This document shows positions 12,040 through 23,937 of a stretch of DNA of 64,000 nt, one piece after another. The stretch comes from Zanthoxylum bungeanum (taxonomy: Eukaryota > Streptophyta > Magnoliopsida > Sapindales > Rutaceae). The stretch spans positions 1 to 64,000 of the forward strand of contig SKCR01015053.1 in NCBI GenBank assembly GCA_019454045.1, given 5' to 3'. Both the position numbers and the translations under genes were made by a program. The notes beneath the pieces are model-generated. The model was not told where the DNA came from. It did not search any database and saw only the letters and a list, made by a program, of their open reading frames with translations. Within the stretch, counting starts at the first letter, position 1, and each line of letters begins with the position of its first letter.

Positions 12040-14169
12040 TGTTGGATAATATGACCCATAGCGTCACTATTTGCACAGATCATTGTGTTGTTGTAGCAAA
12101 TTAACTATGTAATAAGGAAATTGCACTCTCATCATTTATGATTAGATCACCATAGATATATAAATGAAGAGAGGTCCCTATGATTAGTTCCTGGATTGAG
12201 ATGATATGAGACAGTATCAGTCCACGAAGGATTAATCATTAAATATCCCTAGCCGTAGTATTATCGAGACTGGACATCGATAATGCGGAATAGGCTAGTA
12301 TTGCACTTGTGCGTGTTGTGAGGGTACAACGGCATAGTTCTCATATATATAAGTATTGGATACTTATGCAAGTGCGATAGGAGGTCGTGTTTCACCGATG
12401 GTACGGGAAACAGCTTCGCTCTGGATAGACCCCTCGGAATCCATTGGTATTATGACTATGTGTCTATGGGAGGCCGAATCAAGGTAGGTGTGTATGGTCT
12501 TAACCTGAGACTTACATCGCTAATACTTACGATAATCGATAAACTTTGGTTTTGGTGGTAGGGGACTTTTAACAGGTTCTGCGTACACCACTTCTGGGTT
12601 TATCAGAGAGTCATAGAGTATTGGGTGTGATGTCAAGACGGAAGTGTCACTTCAGTCATATTGGAGTTGATGTCACGCAGGATACGGTACTAGTGCTCTT
12701 GAGTGTTGCGCAACCAATCGGGATATTGGACCAGGTCATGTATATCCGATTATAGAGACTATGTTACCAGACATCCTATATGTGCTTCGGACGGGGTAGA
12801 CACTTATCCAGCCCCAGCCCAGCACGTGATTATCCGATACTGGGCTAATATACACAATACTACGGTATACTACGCTTGATACAGATCTATATATTCCTGT
12901 AAGAATATTTCTGGAGAATTGGGTAGGCATGGCGCTTTGCTAGAAGCCAACCTTGTCTTGTAAATCGATATAAACGTAGTACGAGGTACTTACGTGTTCG
13001 GACAGTCCGACGATCGTATTTACTGCCAACATATCCGGAGATCTCATGGGTCGCTTCCTGAAGATTCACCGATGATGTATAACTCGCACTTAATTAATCA
13101 GGGATTAATTAGAAGAGAGAGATAGAATTAATCTGGGATTAATTCGAAGAGAGAGAGAATTAATCTGGGATTATTAGCGGAGATATTTTATCTGGGATAA
13201 AATATTAATTAAAGAGAGAGAACGATTAATTTGGAATTAATCGATAAAATAATATATTTGATATATTATTAGAAATTGGATTTCGACGCGAAATTAAAAT
13301 TAGATTTTAATTCGGGCGAACGAATTAATTTAGAATTAATTCGTTAGCGACGTGAATAGTGATTTCGCTAGGCGTAATCATTTAATTACGACGCGACGAA
13401 AATTCGTTAATTTGGAATTAGCGAACCCGAGCCCGAGAGTGATTGCGAGCGCATTCGCATTTCGAATTCGAGCGCGGCACGCGAGTCACATCAAGCGTCA
13501 AATCGCTAGTCGCGTCAATCGTCAAATCAATTGTCACTTTGAGTGATGTGACTTGACAACATGTCACTTTATTAAAGTGATGTGATGTGACTTAAAGTAA
13601 AAAGTAGAAATGATGGAAAGCTTTATTGCTTTTTTATTTTTGACTTTTGAATTAAAAGTAATATATATATTTTTATTTAATTTACTTGGTAAATAAAATA
13701 AAGATATATATTAAATCTTTTCTCTCTCTTACATGCAAGATACGGTTCTTCATTTTCCCTCTCTTTTCCTCTCATCTTCTTCACGGCTTCACTGCGATTT
13801 TCTTCTCTTATTTTTCTGGTTTCACCGAAAATTTGAGAAGCAAAATGGAAGATGAACAAGTGCTAGCACACCTTGAGTAATACATAGGTGATAGGGAAGT
13901 GTCTTCATGAGCTTGGAAAGCTTGAAGCTTGGAGCTTCAATGGAGTCTTCAATGGCCGAACGTGGAGGAGACTTTCACAGCCCCAACCGTGCGTCCACAG
14001 CAGTTCACAGGACCATTGCCGAGCTTGGAGGGAGGCAAAAACCGCATGTTCTTCATTTCATCAAAACCGTTCAATGTGAGTTATGTTTCCGCCTTACTCC
14101 TTTGATGTGTTCATATGCGGTTTTTATGCATGATTTGTTGATCTTGGGACTTGATTTAAAACTCCTACA
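12040..14169 (+). repeat. E3 5' LTR
   Basis: TGTTGGATAATATGACCC at the start and CTCCTACA at the end. A TATATAAA at 12157-12164 is a possible but weak TATA element. The short ORFs inside occur in both E3 LTRs and are not genes. Confidence 0.95.
13092..13425 (+). repeat. Array of short hairpins with 3-nt loops in the family X LTR
   Basis: Consecutive inverted repeats of the form X-(TGG, TTG, TAG or AGG)-X'. They lie at 13092-13110 (8-bp stem), 13125-13145 (9 bp), 13183-13205 (10 bp), 13223-13243 (9 bp), 13248-13270 (10 bp), 13272-13284 (5 bp), 13292-13312 (9 bp), 13319-13345 (12 bp, loop TAG) and 13403-13425 (10 bp, one mismatch). Purine-rich GAGAGA linkers separate the first few. The array recurs in every family X LTR here, at about 21,117, 22,910, 30,628, 31,755 (reverse), 39,205, 47,655, 55,485 and 56,812. 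Confidence 0.85.
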
Positions 14170-14170
14170 A

Positions 14171-14183
14171 TGGTATCAAGAGC
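14171..14183 (+). other. E3 primer-binding site
   Basis: TGGTATCAAGAGC: the initiator-Met PBS with one extra A compared with TGGTATCAGAGC. Confidence 0.85.
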
Positions 14184-17100
14184 TTTTGTTGCATGAAAAC
14201 CGAATTAGGGTTCTTGAGCAAATTTGGGGCTTTTTGATTTTAGCTTGATTCTGTCTAATTGATTGTTTGAGAATGATTATATATGATTGAATTTGAGTTG
14301 TATGTAATCAATTTGATAAAAAAAATTGATTGGATTGATTTTCCCCAATTTGCTTATTTTTGTCAAAACTTTAATTTGGGTAAACTCGATTTAGGCATGA
14401 TTTGGTTGAATTGTTTGATGCATTATGCTTGAATGAGGTTGAATTGAAGTTGTGCATGATCAATTTCAAGAAATTGGATTAGATCAATTTTCCCCAATTC
14501 TTTAGGTTGAAATTAAACTTGAAATGGGTAAAATGTGTTTAAGCATGTTTTAATTGAATTGGATGTTTAAGTATGCTTAGAACATGTTTAATTGAGATTG
14601 TGTGTGATCAATTTCATGAAATTGGATGGATTCAATTTTCCCCAAATTGGAGGCTTGGCCGAAAATTGGAAGAACCCTAATGTCTTGGTAATTTTGTTTT
14701 GTTTGATCATTGATGACTTAAAACAATTGGTTAATGTTGTTTTGAAGTTCAATTGGATTGAATTTTGATTTAGAACATTTTTTGTCCTTTTAAAGTGGCT
14801 TGGCCGAATCTTAAGGAACATGAAATTCTTTGTGATTTTTTGTTTTAATTCATTGGATGAATTGAATTGATTTGGGAAATTAAGATTGTGGACTCAATTG
14901 GATTGAAACCGAATCGAATTGAAAAACCCCTAATTGCCGAGACTTGAAAGCATGTTAATTGGGTTTGATTTTAATTGAATTGTGTTGGACACTATTTGGT
15001 TGTTAAAATGCATGATTAATTAGGCTAATTGATGTTTTAGAAATGTTAATTGGGTAATTGATTGTGTATTACACTTAGGTTAATTAATTGTGAAATTTGG
15101 AATTTTATAAGTTAATTAATTTGGGCTTGATTTTGAAATTGGGCTTGTTAGGTTGTAATTGGGCTTTTGGGCTTTGTTGTAACAAAGTTGGGTTTAGGCA
15201 AAATTGGTTGGATCCAATTAGGCCCAAAACCGAATCCAAAAGGTCCAATTATGACTTAATGGACCTTAATTATTTAATTGGGCCTAATGGGCCAAAATTA
15301 ATTTAAAGGCTTATGGGGTAACTCCCGGATTGGATTTTGGTTGTTCGGTTTGACCCGAGTTGACCAAAAGTCCACGCCTTATAGAAATTATTAAAAGCCC
15401 ATTGGACTTTAATTAAATAAACATTAGATGTTTATCGGGCTTTGAGACCCGTTGCGATAAATTTGGAATTTAAGTCGTAAAGGTTCATTAATAAAAGTGT
15501 AATATTTAATTTGGAATTAAATAATGAATTAGAATTAAATACGTATTAATTGGATTTAATTATGTAATTTAATTTAATTGTAGGAATCGTACTTTGAGTA
15601 CGTGTTCGCAATACGAGTTTGACTCGAACAAAATCAAATCTTTGTTTGAACATTGGATGATCACTAATAATCAAGATTAATTATTTGATTGATTGATTGA
15701 TAACATGCTTGTATGATACATGGGTGTGATGTTTGAATAATGCATATCGGATGGATATTAGCCGGGTGGGGTGATTTTGGAAATTGTAATAAATTTGATT
15801 TATTAAATTGGACCTGCGTGTCCAGCCTTATCTCCTATTTCTTTGTATTCTCTTCTCACCTATTCCCCTCCATGTAAAAGGGTTTCTTTATAAGTGTAGT
15901 GTAACGGGTAGAAGTAATACAAGTGCTAGCGGGAGAGAGAAAATGAGAGATTTGATCTAGGATCAATGTGTTAAGTATCCATCCGCATATCATTATTATT
16001 TTATTTCATACTCGCTTTATTATGTATTTAGAATGCATGTTTAAGGGTGTATGATGATGAGACCTTAACAAAGATAATTAAATTGGTAGCCAATTTGCAC
16101 CGAAAAACCCTCGTTTTATATTAAGCAAATATCCTTCCCTTGAATGATTCTTGTTCAAGATCCGAAGTTTGCATTGGTTTTTATTGACCAAAGTCAAGAC
16201 CTTGTCATCAAGGATGTACTTGAATCATGAGAGTTTTGTTGCATATCGGTGTCTTGTCCACATCGTGATTTTTATTGGCCAAAGTCAAGGTCACTTTTTG
16301 TCCAATGACATTGATTACGAAACTTTCCTCGTCAATGGGTCCCGCTTAACTGGAATCATTAGGTTTGTTTTTGGCCAAAGCCAAGGCCTAGATGATTCGG
16401 AGGATATGGTTAGGAAAATGTATTGGATACATTGACATTATACATATGTTTCGGACTTGGATGTCCCCTAACCGGATCTAGGAATTGGATGAGATCCAAT
16501 TGATCTGTGAGATCTACCTAGTTAAATAGCATACAGCTTTTTATTGGCCAAAGTCAGGGTTGTGGTTATTTAATGGGATCCTAGCCCACTAGGAAACACG
16601 GTTTCCCGAGTACTCCACAGAGGGTTAGAGGCTCGACGAAAAATAGTGGGAGGCAAGTATTGAATTTGCAACATTCGTTCGATTACTCGCTAAACACGCT
16701 CATTTAAATTATTTCGTCGTTATATTAAATGTTAGTTAGACTAATATTTAAATTGTTGTTTTAATAAACAGTTGGACGTATTATACTTGATTATATATAA
16801 TTGGATTATATTAATCAATATATTTGAATTAATTAATTTCAGTTTACAGTTGATTTTATAATTGGATTATAGTAATCAATGTAATTGAGGTTAATTAATT
16901 TGGATTTAATTTGATTATATAGTTGGACTATTATAATCATTATAATATATATAGTACCACTAATCGGTTGATTAAATAGTTGGACTATTGTAATGAATAA
17001 AAGGAAAAGTGGATATTTAAAATATAATCTGGGATAAAATATTTAAATGATTTAATTTTCAAATTGGGAATAAATAATAGGTTATTTATTTGATAAAATA

Positions 17101-17250
17101 ACTTATTATTACTAAGCCCATAATTAAGCAAATAGTAGAGCATAAAGTCTTTGGAAGATTTATGTGATGATGACTTTAGTGCTTAATTAATATACTTATA
17201 ATAAATCTATCTTTAGATTTAAAAGTATTAAAATGCAATTAATAATTCTT
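14184..17250 (+). other. E3 long non-coding leader
   Basis: About 3 kb, very AT-rich, with repeated TTGGATTGAATT-like stretches and no credible ORF. Four copies of a TTGGCCAAAGTCAAG-type motif lie at 16184, 16275, 16371 and 16544. A 94-codon ORF at 16151-16435 spans three of them but its frame is not kept in the other copies. Confidence 0.75.
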
Positions 17251-20051
17251 GGAGAATTAATTGACTATTCTAGTGGAGAAAAGTCAAAGTTTGCAATTGG
17301 GCATGTAGCACAAGGTGCACATCATTTCAATATCTGAAACCCAAGGATTGCCAAAGGTTTGTGAAATATTGAAAAGATAATTGACATAGTCCCGTAGCGG
17401 ACTACCATTTGGATATGGAAGAAACGAAGGAATTAAAGATAGGGCGGGCTCTAACTTTAAAAAATATTGGTCAAAGTTATGTTCAACAACTAGCATTAAA
17501 ATTGAATTTTAAATACTTAGTGTGGTACATAATACATATATGAATTGATATTCAGAATCTGCTTTGAGCAGGATACTGACTTCAAGCTGAGATTACTCTG
17601 CGAATCGGAAACACGGGAACGAAAGTCCTGTTTCGTCGACCGTAGATACCTAATTTAGGACTACCCTTGGGTGTGTACTTAAATTAGGAACTGTTATAAT
17701 GTAACTAGTTTGACTAGAAACATTATCTCTTTATCAGTGTTTAACCCCACTACGGATAAAACCTTTATATTTAGAACACTAAAGTGTTTAATTATATAAA
17801 GAATGATACTGAGATAAATACATTGGATGTAAATAACAGAATTTATATTTTGAATATAAATAAAATCTCAAACATATAAATTGACAAATAAATAGCTCAA
17901 ATTGATTTGATCAATAGAGACTTATTTGTGGCATTGTTGTCTAGGACACAATTATAGAAGACTCGTATATCCACACTTTTTTAGAGTGGGTACTAGGACT
18001 GATTTGACTATTCAAATAAGGTCTACGAATCTAGTTTATTAGGTTAAATACCTAAAATACTATTTAACTTGGTAATAGTAAAAGGGCCACCGATCTGTTA
18101 GCCCTATTCATGGTGAAGTAAGTGGGCCCATATCTAGCTAGGCTAGATGTGAACATGAATATTTCGTGACCTTAACGGATGTGACATCACGTTGTGGTTA
18201 TGTGTTTCTTTTGAAGAACACAGATCGGAAACTTTAGAGTTTCGACACGAAGTAGAAAAACAGATCGGCTATAGTGTTATGCCGCCACGGTAAAACCGTA
18301 ATGGAAAATACTTAAGCAGTAAGTTTCATACGTAAATGAAAGAGTACGGTATTCCTATGAGGATGATGATAAGGTTTATCACAAGTCGCTCAGAGCTACT
18401 ATCTCCTTCAACCGGATATGTATTTACAGTGCTAAACTTATTTAGAATAAGGTTCCATATAAATCTGTTTGACAGATATCATATAGGATATGAACAGGGA
18501 AGAAACGAGGTTTCTCATTCCTGATAATTTGGGTATGCCAGGCATAGCGTTTGGATGATACCAAACTAAGGACCCAAATTGGATAAGTGCCAATATAGGT
18601 TATCTTAAGGGAAACCTTAAGTATAGTACTTATAAATCCCACATGAGAACAATATGATTGTTGCTCACCATGCGGTTTTCCTGAGAGAAATACCGATATG
18701 CAGTGGTCAGTGGGAGGATAATGATACTCGATGAAAATCGGAAGTAATACTGTTCAAGGCACGAAGTCCGTAATGGAACAAATAGTTCATCTATGATGAA
18801 ACTATACCATTAATCTTCAAATACACAAGAACTTCGTAGATCGGATAGAGTCAGAAAACAACCTAGGGTATGGGTTTCTGATCTAACCTCATAAAGATGT
18901 CAATCTTGTGAAGGTATATCCACCGACTACGTTATGAGGAAGTGATACGAGGTATCGACTCCCTGTTATGGCAAAATGCCGTGAATCCGAAATGGATTTA
19001 CCTGTTGCCATGGTAAATCCATTTTGAAAATGCTTGAAAATAACTGTATATTCATTTATGAAATGTGTCAGTTACAGATCAAATCGCTTTCCTGAAAAGG
19101 AAACCTTTTGGAGAATGTTTACAACATCCTGACGATTTTGTATAACCGATAAACAAGGTTTGCGGGTTATTCGATCCATGTTTGGATCAATGCAAGCATA
19201 AGTTCTTGGAACTGACGTTTTGAAATAATCATAATGGTTTATGATTTGATTCAAAACTAAATAATTCTTGTGTATATAAGGAGGTTAGTGGGAGGGCGCA
19301 CTGACAGTGAAAATTCCCATAAAGCTATCGGTGAAAGCTTGGCTTTCATAAGAAATTCTCCGTAGAATTCTGGGGAGTAACAACCTTTATTCAAGGAATA
19401 AAGATCTACTGTGATAGATTTGGAGTTGTTAACACTCTCTGGAAATTGTACATTTAAAATGTACTTGTATTGGTGTCTCATATGCTTCGAGCATATGGAG
19501 TCACAATCGGGTCAATCCAAGTGATAGTCACTGGATTGAAGATTAAGAACATCTGTTAGTATCTGAGAGAACTAAAGATGTTGTCTTAAACTATGGAGAT
19601 GGAGAACTTGAAGTGACTGGGATCACTGCAGCAAGTTTCCAAACGATTAAATACTACGGTACTATAAAGTTTGAATAACGGGACAGTGAGCTGGAAATCT
19701 TCCAAGCAAGATAACTGTTGCCGAATAAAAACACAAACGCGGATTATTGCTGCAGCTGAGGCAGCAATAGAAGTCTTTTGGATTGAAAAAAATCTAATTA
19801 GATTAGATATGTTCTGTTAGCAGCTGAGCTAGGCGTCAGCACATGCTAAGGAATTAAAGGTCTCATCGACGATCCAGATATACTTCTATATCATCTGATT
19901 CGTTCGGATCATACATCGTGGCGATGTGATGATCGTATAAATCGCGTCAAACGATAATCAAACAAATCCGCTGACGAAAACCTTTCCTCAGCAATTTGAG
20001 CGAATTGTACATAGTTCGGGTGTTAGGCACTCGAGTGACTGGCTATGTGCC
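17251..20051 (+). pseudogene. E3 decayed gag-pol
   Basis: Collinear with the E2, C and D pol remnants but shorter. The zinc-knuckle segment is missing at about 17,400. The protease active site reads as a degraded trace at about 17,505. Integrase lies at about 18,110-18,460 (YFVT and GYVFLLKN readable), an RT trace at about 18,990-19,300 without YVDD, and an RNase H trace at about 19,590-20,040 ending WLCAKWE before the PPT. Stops are everywhere. Because the LTR pair is almost identical, pol was dead before this copy inserted. Confidence 0.82.
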
Positions 20052-20061
20052 AAGTGGGAGA
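20052..20061 (+). other. E3 polypurine tract
   Basis: AAGTGGGAGA, adjoining the 3' LTR. Confidence 0.92.
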
Positions 20062-20062
20062 T

Positions 20063-22186
20063 TGTTGGATAATATGACCCATAGGGTCACTATTTGCACA
20101 GATCATTGTGTTGTTGTAGCAAATTAACTATGTAATAAGGAAATTGCACTCTCATCATTTGTGATTAGATCACCATAGATATATAAATGAAGAGAGGTCC
20201 CTATGATTAGTTCCTGGATTGAGATGATATGAGACAGTATCAGTCCACGAAGGATTAATCATTAAATATCCCTAGCCGTAGTATTATCGAGACTGGACAT
20301 CGATAATGCGGAATAGGCTAGTATTGCACTTGTGCGTGTTGTGAGGGCACAACGGCATAGTTCTCATATATATAAGTATTGGATACTTATGCAAGTGCGA
20401 TAGGAGGTCGTGTTTCACACCGATGGTACGGGAAACAGCTTCGCTCTGGATAGACCCCTCGGAATCCCATTGGTATTATGACTATGTGTCTATGGGAGGC
20501 CGAATCAAGGTAGGTGTGTATGGTCTTAACCTGAGACTTACATCGCTAATACTTACGATAATCGATAAACTTGGTTTTGGTGGTAGGGGACTTTTAACAG
20601 GTTCTGCGTACACCACTTCTGGGTTTATCAGAGAGTCATAGAGTATTGGGTGTGATGTCAAGACGGAAGTGTCACTTCAGTCATATTGGAGTTGATGTCA
20701 CGCAGGATACGGTACTAGTGCTCTTGAGTGTTGCGCAACCAATCGGGATATTGTGACCAGGTCATGTATATCCGATTATAGAGACTATGTTACCAGACCC
20801 GATATGTGCTTCGGACGGGGTAGACACTTATCCAGCCCCAGCCCTAGCACGTGATTATCCGATATTGGGCTAATATACACAATACTACGGTATACTACGC
20901 TTGATACAGATCTATATATCCTGTAAGAATATTTCTGGAGAATTGGGTAGGCATGGCGCTTTGCTAGAAGCCAACCTTGTCTTGTAAATCGATATAAACG
21001 TAGTACGGGTACTTACGTGTTCGGACAGTCCGACGATCGTATTTACTGCCAACATATCCGGAGATCTCTTGGGTCGCTTCCTGAAGATTCACCGATGATG
21101 TATAACTCGCACTTAATTAATCAGGGATTAATTAGAAGAGAGATAGAATTAATCTGGGATTAATTCGAAGAGAGAGAGAATTAATCTGGGATTATTAGCG
21201 GAGATATTATCTGGGATATAATATTAATTAAAGAGAGAGAACGATTAATTTGGAATTAATCGATAAAATAATATATTTGATATATTATTAGAAATTGGAT
21301 TTCGACGCGAAATTAAAATTAGATTTTAATTCGGGCGAACGAATTAATTTAGAATTAATTCGTTAGCGACGTGAATAGTGATTTCGCTAGGCGTAATCAT
21401 TTAATTACGACGCGACGAAAATTCGTTAATTTGGAATTAGCGAACCCGAGCCCGAGAGTGATTGCGAGCGCATTCGCATTTCGAATTCGAGCGCGGCACG
21501 CGAGTCACATCAAGCGTCAAATCGCTAGTCGCGTCAATCGTCAAATCAATTGTCACTTTGAGTGATGTGACTTGACAACATGTCACTTTATTAAAGTGAT
21601 GTGATGTGACTTAAAGTAAAAAGTAGAAATGATGGAAAGCTTTATTGCTTTTTATTTTTGACTTTTGAATTAAAAGTAATATATATATTTTTATTTAATT
21701 TACTTGGTAAATAAAATAAAGATATATATTAAATCTTTTCTCTCTCTTACATGCAAGATACGGTTCTTCATTTTCCCTCTCTTTTCCTCTCATCTTCTTC
21801 ACGGCTTCACTGCGATTTTCTTCTCTTATTTTTCTGGTTTCACCGAAAATTTGAGAAGCAAAATGGAAGATGAACAAGTGGTAGCACACCTTGAGTAATA
21901 CATAGGTGATAGGGAAGTGTCTTCATGAGCTTGGAAAGCTTGAAGCTTGGAGCTTCAATGGAGTCTTCAATGGCCGAACGTGGAGGAGACTTTCACAGCC
22001 CCAACCGTGCATCCACAGCAGTTCACAGGACCATTGCCGAGCTTGGAGGGAGGCAAAAACCGCATGTTCTTCATTTCATCAAAACCGTTCATGTGAGTTA
22101 TGTTTCCGCCTTACTCCTTTGATGTGTTCATATGCGGTTTTTATGCATGATTTGTTGATCTTGGGACTTGATTTAAAACTCCTACA
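20063..22186 (+). repeat. E3 3' LTR
   Basis: Near-identical partner of 12040-14169, ending CTCCTACA and followed by CATGC. Confidence 0.95.
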
Positions 22187-23923
22187 CATGCAAGTGTAAT
22201 AGGAGGTTGTGTTTTACCGATGGTACGGGAACAAGCTTTGCTCTGGATAGACCCCTTCAAAATTCCATTGGTAGTATGACTATGTGTCTATGGAAGTCCG
22301 GAATCAGGGTAGGTGTATTTGGTCTTAACCTGAGACTTGCACCGCTAATACTTGCGACAATCAATACTTTGGTTGCGGTCGTCCAGGGCTTTAACAGGTT
22401 CTGTGTACGCCTATGGTGGGTATATTGAGAATCGTAGTGTGTTGGGGGTGTGTCAAGACGGAAGTGTCACTCTAGTCATATGGAGATGATGGTCGTTAGG
22501 ATACGGTTACTGGTTCTCTTAAGTACTGCAGTCATCGGGATAAAATGACAAGGTCAATTTTATCCGATTATAGAGACTAGTCACCAGACATCTGACATGT
22601 GCTTCGTACGGGGCAGACACATTTCCAGCCCTAGACCTAGCACGTTATCATCCGATACTGGATCGACATACACAATACTATGTATACTACGCCTGATATA
22701 GATCCTTTATTCCTGTAAGGATATTTCTGGAGAATTGGGTAGGCATGGCGCTTTGCTAGAAGCCAACCTTGTCTTGTAAATCGGTATAAACGTAGTACGA
22801 GGTACTTACGTGTCGGATAGTCCGACGACCGAATTTACTGCCAACATATCCGGGGATCTCATGGGTCGCTTCCCGAATATTCACCGATGACATATGACTC
22901 ACACTTTTATTAATCTGGGATTAATTAGAAGAGAGAGAAAATTAATCTGGGATTAATTACGAAGATATTTTACATGGGATAAAATATCAATTAAAGAGAG
23001 ATAACGATTAATTTGGAATTAATCGATTAATTAATATATTCGATATATTAAACAAGATTGGATTTCGACGCGGAATTAAAATTAGATTTTAATTCGGGCG
23101 AATGAATTAATTTAGAATTAATTCGTTAGCGACGTGAATAGTAATTATGCTAGGCATGATTATTTAATTAAATTAGATTTAATTACGACGCAACGGAAAA
23201 TTCGTTAATTTGGAATTAGCGAACCTGAGCCCGGGATTATTTGCGAGTGCATTCGCATTTCGAATTCGAGTGCGGCACGCAAGCCAAATCAAGCGTCAAA
23301 TCGCTAGTCGCTTCTAGCGTCACATCATTCGTCAATCAAGTGATAGATGTCTTTCACTTTGAGTGATTGACGCCAGGCCACTATTCATTGATTGATGGAT
23401 TGATGGAGTGATGTGTGTGGTTGGAGCCATTAAGGCTTGACTTTTGGAAAGAGAAAAATGTGTAATTAATTTTATAAATTAATTATGTGTATTAGATACA
23501 CTTTTTGGCAACAAAATAGATACAACACTCTTCTCTTTCTTCTTATCTCTCTCACGCCCATGGAGGGCTTTTTCTCTTCTGGTTTCAGCTCATAAACCGT
23601 GAGCTAGAGGGAAGCAAAGTGGGATTTATGTGGCAAAAATCATGAGAGCTAGCACTCCGAGAGACATGCAAAGGTCATAAGGAAGTCTACACATGAGTCG
23701 GGAATCATTTGACGAAGCTTGGAGCTTGACGAAGAACCTCCAATGGCCGAAAACAGTGGACTGCACACAGCCACTGCCGTGAGCTTCCCAGTGAGTAGAA
23801 TTTGTTTTGTTTGTTGCCGCTTCGCTCAACCGATCGATGTGAGTATTCCGCAACTTCTTTGATTTGTATCGTACTTATTTCATGCTTGTTTATTGATCCT
23901 TGGGACCTTAGCAAACACCAACA
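22187..23923 (+). repeat. E2 5' LTR, part 2
   Basis: Resumes with the second CATGC (22187-22191) and AAGTGTAATAGGAGG and ends ACACCAACA before the PBS. Matches the E2 3' LTR from about 29,914 to 31,602. A hairpin array like that at 13092-13425 lies at about 22,910-23,225. Confidence 0.9.
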
Positions 23924-23924
23924 A

Positions 23925-23937
23925 TGGTATCTTGAGC
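23925..23937 (+). other. E2 primer-binding site (diverged)
   Basis: TGGTATCTTGAGC keeps TGGTATC but has a changed 3' half compared with the canonical TGGTATCAGAGC. D shares the CTTGAGC ending. Confidence 0.8.

Larger units (their letters stand above)
12040..22186 (+). mobile_element. Family X Copia-type element E3 (complete, youngest in the cluster)
   Basis: LTRs at 12040-14169 and 20063-22186, TSD CATGC at 12035-12039 and 22187-22191, PBS at 14171, PPT at 20052. The LTRs are nearly identical, with about twenty small differences by eye over 2.1 kb and many of them single-base indels. The 5.9-kb internal region has no long ORF. Nested in the 5' LTR of E2, so it is the last event of this cluster. 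Confidence 0.95.

Noticed and set aside
13352..13546. 64-codon ORF repeated exactly at 21371-21565
   Set aside because: Both copies lie in the E3 LTR pair, so the identity reflects the LTR duplication; no recognisable domain and it overlaps the hairpin array.
13686..13880. 64-codon ORF starting MVNKIKIYIK, repeated at 21704
   Set aside because: Same LTR-pair duplication; low-complexity Phe/Ser sequence from a CT-rich tract, not kept in other family X LTRs.
16151..16435. 94-codon leader ORF in E3 with repeated GQSQG
   Set aside because: The frame is not maintained in E2, C or D; the repetition is explained by the TTGGCCAAAGTCAAG motif at DNA/RNA level.
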